A DNA stretch of 64,000 bases, taken from the NCBI RefSeq assembly GCF_019145195.1, contig NZ_JAHSTW010000006.1:186001-250000 (forward strand), written 5' to 3'. The number at the start of each line of letters is the position of its first letter. Position 1 is the stretch's first letter. This DNA is from Pseudomonas siliginis (GTDB lineage: Bacteria; Pseudomonadota; Gammaproteobacteria; Pseudomonadales; Pseudomonadaceae). The position numbers and the translations under genes were made by a program. Below the pieces are notes generated by a model. That model was given only the letters and a program-made list of their open reading frames with translations, ran no database searches and was not told the origin of the DNA. Below, one piece after another: positions 30,095-39,149 of the stretch.

Positions 30095-30984
30095 TGAGCG
30101 CTCAATATCAGATCTTCCACGACACCTGTTATCACTACGACAGCCCGGTCTCCCTCGCGCAGCAACTGGCGCACTTGTGGCCGCGCGAATGCAGCTGGCA
30201 GCGCTGCACCGAGCAGCAGTTGCTGATCAGCCCCGAGCCGACCATGCGCCGTGATGAACTGGACGTATTCGGCAATCCGTTGACGCGTCTGGCATTTGAA
30301 CGGCCCCATGACCAATTGCAGGTCAACGCCCGGCTGACGGTCGAGGTGCTGGCGCGGCCGGCGCTGGATTTCAACCAGTCGCCAGCGTGGGAGCAGACCC
30401 GCGATGCGCTGACCTACAGCAGTCAGCCGTTGTCCGCCGACTTGCTCGAAGCCTGTCGCTACCGGTTCCAGTCACCTTATGTGCATTTGAAGCGCAGCTT
30501 CGTCGAGTTCTCGCAAAGCTGTTTTCCGCCAGGGCGACCGTTGCTGCTCGGGGTGCAGGCGCTGATGCAGAAGATCTTCAGCGAATTCACCTTCGATGCC
30601 GAAGCCACCCAGGTGGCGACGCCGCTGGTGGAAGTGCTGGAGCGTCGACGCGGCGTGTGTCAGGACTTCGCTCATCTGATGCTGGCCTGTGTGCGCTCGC
30701 GCGGTCTGGCGGCGCGTTATGTCAGCGGCTACCTGCTGACCCAGCCGCCGCCGGGGCAGCCACGCCTGATTGGCGCCGACGCCTCGCACGCGTGGGTATC
30801 GGTGTTCTGTCCGGTATCGGGCTGGGTGGATTTCGATCCGACCAACAATGTGCAGCCGGCGCTGGAACACATCACGCTGGCGTGGGGAAGGGATTTCTCC
30901 GATGTGTCGCCGCTGCGTGGGGTGATTCTCGGTGGCGGTAATCACGACCCTGAAGTGCGGGTTACGGTGATGCCTCAGAATTGA
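30094..30984 (+). CDS. Transglutaminase-like cysteine protease family protein
   Basis: This 296-residue protein has the N-terminal bacterial transglutaminase region (YQIFHDTCYHYDSPVSLAQQ). Its core carries Cys189 (RRGVCQDFAHLML), His232 (DASHAWVSV) and Asp248 (FDPTNNVQP), so all catalytic residues are present. The ATG at 30094 overlaps the previous stop (TGATG); a GTG one codon earlier is possible. It is the third gene of the transglutaminase / ATP-grasp-alpha-E operon and is cytoplasmic, with no signal peptide. A REP pair follows. Confidence 0.88.
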   Translation: MSAQYQIFHDTCYHYDSPVSLAQQLAHLWPRECSWQRCTEQQLLISPEPTMRRDELDVFGNPLTRLAFERPHDQLQVNARLTVEVLARPALDFNQSPAWEQTRDALTYSSQPLSADLLEACRYRFQSPYVHLKRSFVEFSQSCFPPGRPLLLGVQALMQKIFSEFTFDAEATQVATPLVEVLERRRGVCQDFAHLMLACVRSRGLAARYVSGYLLTQPPPGQPRLIGADASHAWVSVFCPVSGWVDFDPTNNVQPALEHITLAWGRDFSDVSPLRGVILGGGNHDPEVRVTVMPQN

Positions 30985-30997
30985 TGAGTCTTCAAAT

Positions 30998-31084
30998 GTG
31001 GGAGCGAGCCTGCTCGCGAAAGCGTCAGGTCAGCCAATAGATTTGTAACAGATATATCGCATTCGCGAGCAGGCTCGCTCCCAC
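30998..31084. repeat. Inverted REP pair (REPIN-like)
   Basis: Two GAGCGAGCCTGCTCGC-type units face each other about 40 bases apart. They lie 14 bases after the transglutaminase stop. Confidence 0.9.
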
Positions 31085-31193
31085 AAGGGATTTTGGTGTG
31101 TCAGAGAAAGCAGGGCTGTGAGGGCCGGCAGCAAAACCGCCAGCCCCGTCACAAATCCGCAGGGTCTGATTCGATCATCAAACCCGGTGGGGC

Positions 31194-31382
31194 TCAGGCG
31201 TCGGGCGTCTGATCTTTCGGTGCATCGGATGCATCAACATCATCATCGGTCGCCACTTCACCGTCAGGGTTCAGTGCCGCTTCTTCAGCGGTTTGCTTCT
31301 TGCGCTGAAGCTTTTCCTCTTTCTTCTGTTCCTTTGCCAGGTCTCGTTGACGTTTGGCGAAGGAGTAATTGGGTTTGGCCAT
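31194..31382 (-). CDS. Small lysine/glutamate-rich protein
   Basis: This 62-residue protein starts MAKPNYSFAKRQRDLAKEQK. A highly charged, probably helical stretch (Lys/Glu/Gln) is followed by an acidic tail (TDDDVDASDAPKDQTPDA). It has no signal peptide or recognised domain. Small proteins of this type are common and conserved in pseudomonads but have no assigned role. AGAGGA lies 7 bases before the ATG at 31382. The longer open frame upstream of that ATG has unrelated composition and no ribosome site. The gene lies 68 bases downstream of the LOG gene on the same strand. Confidence 0.75.
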   Translation of the reverse strand: MAKPNYSFAKRQRDLAKEQKKEEKLQRKKQTAEEAALNPDGEVATDDDVDASDAPKDQTPDA

Positions 31383-31450
31383 GGGCGATCCTCTGGGGTC
31401 GAAGGTGAGGTTGAGCGGCGCGTATTCTGCCCTGTATCGGTGTCCGGGGG

Positions 31451-32038
31451 TTAACCGGGTTTTTGGTCGACCCACTTGGGCGTGACGGTCGGCTGCCACT
31501 GATCGAGGGCGTCGAGCAGGGAATCTGGCGATTCGCTCACTTGCAGCATGTCACGGTGTGGCGCGCGAACGAAGCCTTCGCCGACGATATGATCGAGAAA
31601 AGCCGTGAGTTTGCTGTAGAAACCGTTCACTTCCAGCAGGCCCAAAGGCTTGCCGTGATAGCCGAGCTGGCCCCAGGTCCAGACTTCGAACAGCTCTTCC
31701 AGCGTGCCAAGGCCGCCGGGCAGGGCGATGAACGCGTCGCTTAGCTCAGCCATCCGCGCCTTGCGCGCATGCATGCCGTCGACCACTTCCAGGCGCGTCA
31801 GGCTCTTGTGGCCGATCTCCTTGTCCATCAGGCTTTGCGGAATGATGCCGATCACTTCGCCGCCAGCGGCCAGCGCGGCATCAGCCACAATCCCCATCAA
31901 GCCGACCGCGCCGCCGCCGTAGACCAGCGTCAGATTTCGCTCGGCCAATGCCCGGCCAAGGGCCACGGCAGCTTCAGTGTAGGCCGGCACGGTACCGGCG
32001 TTGGCACCGCAAAACACACAAACGGATTTCAGCGACAT
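31451..32038 (-). CDS. LOG family protein (TIGR00730)
   Basis: This 195-residue Rossmann-fold protein belongs to the LOG family. It has the signature [16 protein letters not shown] at about residue 107 and the N-terminal strand [10 protein letters not shown]. Characterised members are cytokinin riboside 5'-monophosphate phosphoribohydrolases, releasing a free base from a nucleoside monophosphate; the bacterial physiological substrate is often unclear. Older records call such genes putative lysine decarboxylases, a misannotation derived from the PGGxGT motif. It is likely cytoplasmic and dimeric. The downstream small Lys/Glu-rich gene may be co-transcribed. Confidence 0.88.
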   Translation of the reverse strand: MSLKSVCVFCGANAGTVPAYTEAAVALGRALAERNLTLVYGGGAVGLMGIVADAALAAGGEVIGIIPQSLMDKEIGHKSLTRLEVVDGMHARKARMAELSDAFIALPGGLGTLEELFEVWTWGQLGYHGKPLGLLEVNGFYSKLTAFLDHIVGEGFVRAPHRDMLQVSESPDSLLDALDQWQPTVTPKWVDQKPG

Positions 32039-32098
32039 GCGTTACTCCTGAGTCGATCAGTCGCACAGGGTAACGGCTGGCACGCTGCGCTCCAAGGA

Positions 32099-32188
32099 CT
32101 AGACTTCGCGTTCGGGTGATTCAAAAGTACCGCTGGCGCCACAGGCGTAGGCGGCGAGCAAGCTGCACAACAGACCGTTAAAGAACAT
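32099..32188 (-). CDS. Possible 29-residue hydrophobic small protein
   Basis: A 29-codon frame begins MFFNGLLCSLLAAYACGASG and ends with a charged tail (FESPEREV). GGAG stands 8 bases before the ATG. A hydrophobic segment of about 12 residues precedes a Cys at position 16. It could be a tiny membrane protein or lipoprotein, but the residues before the Cys (AYA) fit a lipobox poorly. It lies between the LOG gene and azurin. The evidence is the ribosome site and composition only. Confidence 0.45.
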   Translation of the reverse strand: MFFNGLLCSLLAAYACGASGTFESPEREV

Positions 32189-32294
32189 GACTGGCACTCC
32201 GTTTCAGTAGGTGGGCCGATCATAGGGTTGGCCGTACAAAATGGCCGTTAGATTGTGTCGATGAGTGTCATAGCCTGAAAGTTGTATACAATTT

Positions 32295-32308
32295 TTGACT
32301 CAAGTCAT
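32295..32308 (+). promoter_or_regulatory. Possible ANR/FNR box upstream of azurin
   Basis: TTGACTCAAGTCAT matches TTGAT-N4-ATCAA at 7 of 10 fixed positions. It lies about 73 bases upstream of the azurin ATG. Azurin genes of pseudomonads are known to be under ANR control. No good -10 hexamer was found at the matching distance. Confidence 0.45.
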
Positions 32309-32380
32309 ATGAACTTGCGATGATTTCAGGCAGTCTTTCCACCACTAGTGTTTTTGTTAACCCTGCCTTGGAGATTCACC

Positions 32381-32824
32381 ATGTTTTCCAAAGTTGTTGC
32401 GGTATCCCTGCTGGCGCTGGCCAGCAGCCAATTGATGGCTGCCGAGTGCAAAACCACCGTTGATTCCACCGATCAGATGACCTTCAACACCAAGGAAATC
32501 GTGATCGACAAGAGCTGCAAGACCTTCACCGTCGAACTGACCCACTCCGGCAGCCTGCCGAAGAACGTCATGGGCCATAACCTGGTGATCAGCAAAGAAG
32601 CTGACATGCAGCCGATCGCTACCGACGGCCTGGCGGCCGGTATCGACAAGAACTACCTGAAGGACGGCGACGCCCGCATCATCGCCCACACCAAGATCAT
32701 CGGCGCCAAGGAAACCGATTCGGTAACCTTTGACGTTGCCAAGGTGGCTGACGGTGGCTACGGCTTCTTCTGCTCGTTCCCTGGCCACATCTCGATGATG
32801 AAAGGCACTATCGTCGTCAAGTAA
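32381..32824 (+). CDS. azu: Azurin precursor
   Basis: Azurin is a periplasmic type I blue-copper electron carrier linked to denitrification and redox stress. The 147-residue precursor has a signal peptide cleaved after LMA (residue 20), leaving 127 residues starting AECKTTVD. Copper ligands are all present: His46 (VMGHN), and Cys, His and Met in [12 protein letters not shown]; the Cys3-Cys26 disulfide is also present. Residue 48, normally the buried Trp in P. aeruginosa azurin (GHNW), is Leu here (GHNL). The start is ATG 32381 with TGGAG upstream. The frame opens 11 codons earlier without a ribosome site. A possible ANR box lies upstream. Confidence 0.96.
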   Translation: MFSKVVAVSLLALASSQLMAAECKTTVDSTDQMTFNTKEIVIDKSCKTFTVELTHSGSLPKNVMGHNLVISKEADMQPIATDGLAAGIDKNYLKDGDARIIAHTKIIGAKETDSVTFDVAKVADGGYGFFCSFPGHISMMKGTIVVK

Positions 32825-32835
32825 TCAGGGCCAAT

Positions 32836-32858
32836 GTGGGAGCGAGCCTGCTCGCGAA
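32836..32858. repeat. Single REP unit
   Basis: One unpaired GAGCGAGCCTGCTCGC-type unit lies 12 bases after the azurin stop. Confidence 0.85.
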
Positions 32859-32896
32859 GAGGCCATCTGCTTCACCGAAAGACTGATGGCCAAAGA

Positions 32897-32932
32897 AAAA
32901 GCCCGCTGAGGATCACTCCTCAGCGGGCTTTT
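32897..32932. terminator. Bidirectional terminator between azurin and nadE
   Basis: AAAAGCCCGCTGAGGA pairs with TCCTCAGCGGGCTTTT around TCAC, giving a 16-bp perfect stem with A and T runs on its two sides. It serves the convergent azurin and nadE genes. Confidence 0.92.
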
Positions 32933-32948
32933 TCATGCCTTTGAAAAA

Positions 32949-33776
32949 TCAAGGCGCAAACGGCATGACCCGCTTGTGATGAGTCTTGTTGTACGTATCG
33001 ACAATGATCTTCGCCGCCTCGTCCCGCACCGTTTCACCGTGCAGGAACGCATCGATCTCGGCATAGGTCACGCCGTGCGCCGCTTCGTCCGGCTTGCCCG
33101 GCGACAAGTCTTCCAGGTCTGCCGTCGGCACTTTCTCGACCAGCGATTCCGGCGCACCAAAGCTGCGGGCAATCGCACGCACCTGATTTTTCACCAGGCC
33201 ACTGAGCGGGGCGAGGTCGCAGGCGCCATCGCCGAATTTGGTGAAGAAACCCATCACCGCTTCTGCCGCATGGTCGGTGCCAATCACCAGACCGCTTGCC
33301 ACCCCGGCAATCGTGTACTGCGCCACCATGCGCATCCGCGCCTTGGTATTGCCCAGCACGAAATCCACCGACGCAGCCGGTTTGCCTTCGAACGCCGACA
33401 CCTGAGCTGCCAGCGCCTTGACCGCCGGGCCGATGTTCACGGTGTGGATTTCGTCAGGGGCGATGCAGTCGAGCGAGGCCTTGGCGTCGTGCTCGTCGAA
33501 CTGGGTTTCGTAGGGCAGGCGCACGGCGATGAATTTGTAGCGGTCGTCACCGGTTTTTTCGCGCAGTTCACGTACCGCGCGCTGGGCCAGGAGGCCGGCG
33601 GTCAGTGAATCGACGCCGCCGCTGATGCCCAACACCAGGGTCTTGAGCCCGGAATTGACCAGACAATCCTGAATGAACGTCAGGCGCCGGGCGACTTCGG
33701 CCTGCAGGGCCTGATCGTCGGCGAACGGTGGTTGCACCTTGAGCTGCTCAGCAATCTCACGCTGTACGGCTTGCAT
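32949..33776 (-). CDS. nadE: Ammonia-dependent NAD+ synthetase
   Basis: NadE amidates nicotinate adenine dinucleotide to NAD+ with ATP and ammonia. With the ATG at 33776 the protein has 275 residues, the same length as E. coli NadE. The PP-loop is [16 protein letters not shown], and the conserved [19 protein letters not shown] region is present. The protein lacks the glutaminase domain of the longer NadE type, so it uses ammonia. AAGGAG lies upstream of the start. The gene is 4 bases downstream of pncB, forming an NAD salvage operon; the intermediate adenylyltransferase (nadD) is not here. Confidence 0.95.
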   Translation of the reverse strand: MQAVQREIAEQLKVQPPFADDQALQAEVARRLTFIQDCLVNSGLKTLVLGISGGVDSLTAGLLAQRAVRELREKTGDDRYKFIAVRLPYETQFDEHDAKASLDCIAPDEIHTVNIGPAVKALAAQVSAFEGKPAASVDFVLGNTKARMRMVAQYTIAGVASGLVIGTDHAAEAVMGFFTKFGDGACDLAPLSGLVKNQVRAIARSFGAPESLVEKVPTADLEDLSPGKPDEAAHGVTYAEIDAFLHGETVRDEAAKIIVDTYNKTHHKRVMPFAP

Positions 33777-33780
33777 GAAT

Positions 33781-35004
33781 TCACTCCTTGCTAGATAGAC
33801 TGGATTCGGCAGGAACCTTGAACACATGTCGCAAATAGGCGACGAAATTCGGATCTTTGCAGTGGGTCTTGCCAGGCTCGTCGGAGATCTTCGCCACCGG
33901 CTGGCCGTTGCAGGCGGTCATTTTAAGCACGATGCTCATCGGTTCGACACCCGGGATATCACAAGTGAGGTTGGTACCGATGCCGAAGCTCACATTGATG
34001 CGACCGTGCAGCGCGCGGAAAATCTCCAGCGATTTGGGCAGGGTCAGACTGTCGGAAAACACCAGGGTCTTGCTCATCGGGTCGATGCCGAGCTTGTGAT
34101 AGTGCGCGATGCACTTTTCACCCCACGCCACCGGGTCCCCGGAATCGTGGCGCAGGCCATCGAAGAGTTTGGCGAAGAACAGATCGAAATCGCCAAGAAA
34201 CGCATCGGTGGTGATGCAATCGGTGAGGGCAATGCCGAGCAGGCCACGGTACTCGCGAACCCAGCAATCGAGCGCGGCGATCTGGCTGTCGATCAGGCGC
34301 GGGCCGAGTTGCTGATGGGCCATGATCCACTCGTGGGCCATGGTGCCCAGCGGTTTCATGTCCAGCTCGCGGGACAGGTGCACATTGCTGGTACCGACGA
34401 AACGACCCGGGAAGTCGTGCTTGAGCACGTTGACCACTTCGGCCTGCACGCCAAAGGAAAAGCGCCGGCGCGTGCCGAAATCGGCAACCTGCAATTGCGA
34501 CAGCTCATCGGCCGAGGCATTGGCGGTCAGCCAGTCGAACTTGCGATACAGCTGTTCGCGTGCCTGCTCCAGCGAAGTCTCCCGGTAGCGATAGCGATTG
34601 CGCACTTCACTGACGATCGCCAGCAGCGGCACTTCGTAGAGGATTACGTGCAGCCAGGGTCCGCGCAGGCGGATAAACAACTCGCCGTTTTCGATGCCGG
34701 TGTGCAGGTAGCGCAGATTGAAGCGAAACAGGCCGAGGAAGCGCAGAAAATCCGGTTTCAGGAAGGTGATGCGCTCGAGAAAACTCAACTGATCGGCACT
34801 CAGGCTCAGCTCGGCCAGACGTTCGATCTGATGGCGGATTTCGGCCAGATAGGGACGCAGATCCTCGGCATTGCGGCAGCGGAACTCCCATTCGACTTCG
34901 ACGTTGGGGTAGTTGTGCAGCACCGCCTGCATCATCGTCAGCTTGTAGAAGTCGGTGTCGAGCAGGTTCTGCACGATGCGATCGGCAAACACACTCTCGC
35001 TCAT
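33781..35004 (-). CDS. pncB: Nicotinate phosphoribosyltransferase
   Basis: PncB makes nicotinate mononucleotide from nicotinate and PRPP in the Preiss-Handler NAD salvage pathway. The 407-residue protein starts with the typical [18 protein letters not shown] segment. The conserved [20 protein letters not shown] stretch contains the catalytic-loop region, and GIGTNLTCD binds phosphate. Length fits the gammaproteobacterial form. It is the first gene of pncB-nadE, with GGAG before the start. Confidence 0.95.
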   Translation of the reverse strand: MSESVFADRIVQNLLDTDFYKLTMMQAVLHNYPNVEVEWEFRCRNAEDLRPYLAEIRHQIERLAELSLSADQLSFLERITFLKPDFLRFLGLFRFNLRYLHTGIENGELFIRLRGPWLHVILYEVPLLAIVSEVRNRYRYRETSLEQAREQLYRKFDWLTANASADELSQLQVADFGTRRRFSFGVQAEVVNVLKHDFPGRFVGTSNVHLSRELDMKPLGTMAHEWIMAHQQLGPRLIDSQIAALDCWVREYRGLLGIALTDCITTDAFLGDFDLFFAKLFDGLRHDSGDPVAWGEKCIAHYHKLGIDPMSKTLVFSDSLTLPKSLEIFRALHGRINVSFGIGTNLTCDIPGVEPMSIVLKMTACNGQPVAKISDEPGKTHCKDPNFVAYLRHVFKVPAESSLSSKE

Positions 35005-35114
35005 AAACGGGTCTCCAGTTGCGCCGCGCCTGGCGCGGTCTATATCGATGGCGCTAGTGGCGCATATCGGCGGTGGGGATTGCCAGCATTTTTTCAGAGC
35101 GCCGCAGATCCACT

Positions 35115-35203
35115 GTGGGAGCGAGCCTGCTCGCGAATGCGGTGTGTGTCAGTTAAAGATGATGTGGCTGACCCGACGCTTTCGCGAGCAGGCTCGCTCC
35201 CAC
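35115..35203. repeat. Inverted REP pair (REPIN-like)
   Basis: Two GAGCGAGCCTGCTCGC-type units face each other about 43 bases apart, in the gap between the LysR-type gene and pncB. Confidence 0.9.
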
Positions 35204-35220
35204 AGGGATCCCGGTTGACC

Positions 35221-36120
35221 TCACACCGGACTATCGATTTGTTCAAGCATCCATTTGACAAAATCCCGCACCTTCGGCACTTCCGCCGCGTGCTCCGGGT
35301 AGGCCAGGTAATAGGCATCGCTGCTGGGCATCGCATGCTGCCAGGGTATGACCAGTTTGCCTTCGGCCAATTCCTCTTCCACCAGAAACCGCGGCAGCAG
35401 CGCCACGCCACAACCGACCTGGGCGGCGCGGATGCACATGTAAAAGGTTTCGAAACGCGGCCCGTGGTAGCTGTGTTCGGTGTGGTAGCCCTGGCTGTCG
35501 AACCAGTCGTGCCAGGCTTGCGGTCGCGAGGCATTTTGCAGCAGCACCAGGTCGGTGAGTTGCGTCGGGTCAGTGAATGGCGTGTCCGGCAGGCTGCCCG
35601 GGGCGCACACCGGCACCAGTTGTTCGCCGAACAATTTCAGGCATTCGGTGCCCGGTCGCGAAGCCTGGCCGAAATAGAAGGCTAGATCGCTGCGCCCCTG
35701 CAACAGATCGTCGGCCTCCTGCTCGTTGCACAGATCCAGATGAATCGACGGATGGCGCAGGCGCCAGCCTTTCAGGCGCGGCACCAGCCAACGGGCGCCG
35801 AAAGTCGAAGGGGTGGAGACACGCAGGACTTCGGTCTCGCCGCCGTAGGAACGCAGGTAATGCGTCGACATCTCCACTTGGCTGAGGATTTTTCTGACCT
35901 CGACCAGATACAAATCCCCGGCCGGCGTCATCTGCAAGCGCCGACGCACGCGGCGGAACAGCAAGTGCTGCAACAGCTCTTCAAGCTGTGCGACCTGTTT
36001 GCTCACTGCGCTCTGGGTCAGGTTCAGCTCTTCGGCGGCGCGGGTAAAACTCAGGTGCCGGGTCACGGCCTCGAAGCATTGCAGCGCGGTGATCGAGGGC
36101 AAGTGGCGTTTGTTCAGCAT
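35221..36120 (-). CDS. LysR-type transcriptional regulator next to amaAB
   Basis: This 299-residue LysR regulator has an N-terminal winged helix-turn-helix at about 8-65 (SFTRAAEELNLTQSAVSKQV) and a type 2 periplasmic-binding-protein-like effector domain. Its sequence style (LNLTQSAVSKQVAQLE, and a C-terminal LAYPEHA..VRDFVKWMLEQ) is closest to the GcvA subgroup. It is divergent from amaB with 164 bases between the start codons, so it probably regulates amaBA and itself in response to a lysine or pipecolate metabolite; the effector is inference. A GGCCAT/ATGGCC dyad lies in the shared promoter region. Confidence 0.88.
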   Translation of the reverse strand: MLNKRHLPSITALQCFEAVTRHLSFTRAAEELNLTQSAVSKQVAQLEELLQHLLFRRVRRRLQMTPAGDLYLVEVRKILSQVEMSTHYLRSYGGETEVLRVSTPSTFGARWLVPRLKGWRLRHPSIHLDLCNEQEADDLLQGRSDLAFYFGQASRPGTECLKLFGEQLVPVCAPGSLPDTPFTDPTQLTDLVLLQNASRPQAWHDWFDSQGYHTEHSYHGPRFETFYMCIRAAQVGCGVALLPRFLVEEELAEGKLVIPWQHAMPSSDAYYLAYPEHAAEVPKVRDFVKWMLEQIDSPV

Positions 36121-36284
36121 GGCCAGTCCTTTTTCTTGTCTTTCTCAAGGCAGCATGAATAAACGGAATGATATCTGGCGTAAAGGTCGTTTGTTGCATC
36201 GCCGCAGTGAGGCTACAACTAAAGGCCTGCCCGGCCATGCAAAGGATGGCCGCACACATTCTGTTTTTGCTTGAGGAGAGACCG

Positions 36285-37775
36285 ATGGTAGCCGCATTGC
36301 TTGATCGTCTGGGAGTCAACCCGACCCTGTACCAGAACGGCAAAGTGCCGGTGCATTCGCCCATCGATGGCAGCGTAATTGCCTCGGTGAACTGGGAAGG
36401 CGCGGCCGAAGTCGAGCAGCACATCAGTCGCGCAGATCATGCATTCGAGCACTGGCGCAAGGTGCCGGCGCCGCGTCGCGGCGAACTGGTGCGCCAGTTC
36501 GGCGAAGTGTTGCGCGAGTACAAGGCCGACCTCGGCGAGCTGGTGTCGTGGGAGGCTGGCAAGATCACTCAGGAAGGTCTGGGTGAAGTGCAGGAGATGA
36601 TCGACATCTGCGACTTCGCCGTCGGCCTGTCGCGCCAGTTGTACGGTCTGACCATCGCCTCCGAGCGCCCGGGCCACCATATGCGTGAAACCTGGCATCC
36701 GCTTGGCGTGGTCGGGGTGATCAGCGCGTTCAACTTCCCGGTCGCGGTGTGGGCGTGGAACACCACCCTGGCGCTGGTCTGCGGCAACCCGGTGGTGTGG
36801 AAGCCGTCGGAGAAAACCCCGTTGACTGCGCTGGCCTGTCAGGCGCTGTTTGATCGCGTAGTGAAAAATTTCAGTGATGCCCCACCGAGCCTGTGCCAGG
36901 TTGTGATCGGCGGTCGCGATGCCGGCGAAGCGCTGGTCGATGACCCGCGTGTTGCGCTGATCAGCGCCACCGGCAGCACGCGGATGGGGCGCGAAGTGGC
37001 GCCGAAAGTCGCCGCGCGTTTCGCCCGCAGCATTCTTGAGCTGGGCGGCAACAACGCGATGATCCTCGGCCCGAGCGCCGATCTGGACATGGCGGTGCGC
37101 GCGATTCTGTTCAGCGCCGTCGGCACCGCCGGGCAACGCTGCACGACTTTACGCCGTCTGATCGCCCATGAATCGGTCAAGGAAGAAATCGTCACTCGCC
37201 TCAAGGCTGCCTATTCGAAAGTACGCATCGGCCATCCGCTTGAAGGCAATCTGGTCGGCCCGCTGATCGACAAGCACAGCTTCGAAAACATGCAGGATGC
37301 GCTGGAACAGGCACTGAGCGAAGGCGGCCGGGTGTTCGGTGGCAAGCGCCAACTGGAAGAGCAATTCCCCAACGCCTACTACGTGTCGCCGGCCATCGTG
37401 GAAATGCCCGAGCAGAGCGACGTGGTCTGCAGCGAAACCTTCGCGCCGATTCTCTACGTGGTCGGCTACAGCGATTTCGAGGAAGCGCTGCGCCTGAACA
37501 ATGCCGTGCCGCAAGGCCTGTCATCGTGCATCTTCACCACCGACGTGCGCGAGGCCGAGCGGTTCATGTCGGCGGTCGGCAGTGACTGCGGCATCGCCAA
37601 CGTCAACATCGGCCCGAGCGGCGCGGAAATCGGCGGCGCGTTTGGTGGCGAGAAAGAAACCGGCGGCGGCCGTGAGTCCGGCTCCGATGCCTGGCGCGCG
37701 TACATGCGTCGGCAGACCAACACCGTCAACTACTCGCTGGAATTGCCGTTGGCGCAGGGCATTACATTCGATTAA
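36285..37775 (+). CDS. amaB: L-alpha-aminoadipic semialdehyde dehydrogenase
   Basis: AmaB oxidises alpha-aminoadipic semialdehyde (in equilibrium with piperideine-6-carboxylate) to aminoadipate, using NAD(P)+, in the D-lysine/pipecolate route. The 496-residue protein shows the aldehyde dehydrogenase fold: WNTTLALVCGNPVVWKPSEK for cofactor binding, the general-base Glu in LELGGNN, and the nucleophilic Cys in GTAGQRCTTLRRL. Length and the C-terminus match the antiquitin-like (ALDH7) family. TGAGGAG precedes the ATG at 36285; the earlier open frame is not family-like. It is the first gene of amaB-amaA, divergent from a LysR gene. Confidence 0.92.
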   Translation: MVAALLDRLGVNPTLYQNGKVPVHSPIDGSVIASVNWEGAAEVEQHISRADHAFEHWRKVPAPRRGELVRQFGEVLREYKADLGELVSWEAGKITQEGLGEVQEMIDICDFAVGLSRQLYGLTIASERPGHHMRETWHPLGVVGVISAFNFPVAVWAWNTTLALVCGNPVVWKPSEKTPLTALACQALFDRVVKNFSDAPPSLCQVVIGGRDAGEALVDDPRVALISATGSTRMGREVAPKVAARFARSILELGGNNAMILGPSADLDMAVRAILFSAVGTAGQRCTTLRRLIAHESVKEEIVTRLKAAYSKVRIGHPLEGNLVGPLIDKHSFENMQDALEQALSEGGRVFGGKRQLEEQFPNAYYVSPAIVEMPEQSDVVCSETFAPILYVVGYSDFEEALRLNNAVPQGLSSCIFTTDVREAERFMSAVGSDCGIANVNIGPSGAEIGGAFGGEKETGGGRESGSDAWRAYMRRQTNTVNYSLELPLAQGITFD

Positions 37776-37848
37776 GCAGCTACAAGCTTCAAGCTACAAG
37801 CGTCAAGCAGACCGGCTTGCAGCTTGTAGCTTGTGGCTTGCGGCTGCT
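37775..37848. repeat. Inverted repeat between amaB and amaA
   Basis: Two arms of about 36 bases, rich in AAGCTACAAGC and its complement GCTTGTAGCTTG, form an imperfect hairpin beginning at the amaB stop codon. It is a different repeat family from the REP units. Confidence 0.75.
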
Positions 37849-37865
37849 CCGACAGGAGCTTGGCA

Positions 37866-39149
37866 ATGCCGTTACGCGAAGAATGTCTGTGGGAAACGCT
37901 CACGCCACAACGCCCGGATAACGCCGCGCTCAGTGGCGAGGTCAAGGTCGATGTCTGTGTGATCGGCGCCGGGTTCACCGGGTTGTCAGCGGCGTTGCAT
38001 CTGTTGGAAAAAGGCAAAAGCGTCTGCGTGCTGGAAGCGCATCGCGCAGGGCACGGTGGCTCCGGGCGCAATGTCGGGCTGGTCAACGCCGGCATGTGGA
38101 TTCCTCCGGACGAGATCGAAGCCGGGTTCGGCGAGGCGGTCGGCAGTCAGCTCAACCGCATGCTTGGTGCAGCGCCGGCGCTGGTGTTCAGGCTTGTGGA
38201 TAAATACAACATCGATTGCCAGTTGCGCCGCGAAGGCACTTTGCACATGGCCCATAACGCCAAGGGCGAGGCGGATTTGCGCAGTCGCGAGCAGCAATGG
38301 AAACGTCGTGGCGCGCCGGTCGAACTGCTGACAGGCAAGGCCTGCGAGCAAGCCACCGGCACGCAGAAAATCGCCGCCGCGTTGCTGGACCGCCGCGCCG
38401 GCACGCTCAATCCGATGGCCTATGTCACCGGGCTGGCCAATGCCGTGCGCGGGCTCGGCGGGCAGATGTTCGATCATTCGCCAGTGGCTCGCCTCGAGCG
38501 CATCGGGCAGAACTGGTCGGTGCAAACCGCCCAGGGTTCGGTACTCGCCGAACAAGTGGTCATCGCCTCCAACGCCTATACCGAAGGCGACTGGACCGAG
38601 CTCAAGCGCAATTTCTTTCCCGGTTATTACTACCAGGTCGCCTCGGTGCCACTTACCGAAGACGCTGCGCAAGAAATTCTCCCGGGCGGGCAGGGCTCGT
38701 GGGACACCCGTCAGGTATTGAGCAGCATCCGCCGTGACAAGGACGGGCGCCTGTTGCTCGGCAGCCTCGGCAATGGCAACCAGAAACCGACTTGGTTTCT
38801 CAAAGCCTGGGCTGATCGGGTGCAGCAGCATTACTTCCCCAATCTGAAGCCGGTCGAGTGGGAATGCACCTGGACCGGGCGCATCGCGTTTACCCCTGAT
38901 CACCTGATGCGCCTGTTCGAACCGGCGCCGGGACTGGTGGCCGTCACCGGTTATAACGGTCGCGGCGTCACCACCGGCACGGTGGTCGGCAAAGCCTTTG
39001 CCGATTACCTGTGCAACGGCGATCCGCAGGCACTGCCGATTCCCTTCGCACCGATGCAGCCCCTGGCCGGTGTGGGCTTGCGCAGTTGCCTGTACGAGGC
39101 CGGATTTTCTCTGTATCACGCGGGCCAGTGCCTGCGCATCGTCATTTGA
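37866..39149 (+). CDS. amaA: L-pipecolate oxidase (FAD-dependent)
   Basis: AmaA oxidises L-pipecolate to piperideine-6-carboxylate, which feeds AmaB. The 427-residue protein is a DAO-type FAD oxidoreductase with the dinucleotide-binding motif VIGAGFTGLSAALHLLEKG at about residues 31-50. The second ribose-binding strand is CVLEAHRAGHGGSGRN, and the C-terminal flavin contact is GYNGRGVTTGT. CAGGAG lies about 8 bases before the ATG at 37866. It is co-directional with amaB across a hairpin repeat of about 70 bases that could lower its expression. The amaB-amaA-LysR arrangement matches the known P. putida locus. Confidence 0.9.
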   Translation: MPLREECLWETLTPQRPDNAALSGEVKVDVCVIGAGFTGLSAALHLLEKGKSVCVLEAHRAGHGGSGRNVGLVNAGMWIPPDEIEAGFGEAVGSQLNRMLGAAPALVFRLVDKYNIDCQLRREGTLHMAHNAKGEADLRSREQQWKRRGAPVELLTGKACEQATGTQKIAAALLDRRAGTLNPMAYVTGLANAVRGLGGQMFDHSPVARLERIGQNWSVQTAQGSVLAEQVVIASNAYTEGDWTELKRNFFPGYYYQVASVPLTEDAAQEILPGGQGSWDTRQVLSSIRRDKDGRLLLGSLGNGNQKPTWFLKAWADRVQQHYFPNLKPVEWECTWTGRIAFTPDHLMRLFEPAPGLVAVTGYNGRGVTTGTVVGKAFADYLCNGDPQALPIPFAPMQPLAGVGLRSCLYEAGFSLYHAGQCLRIVI

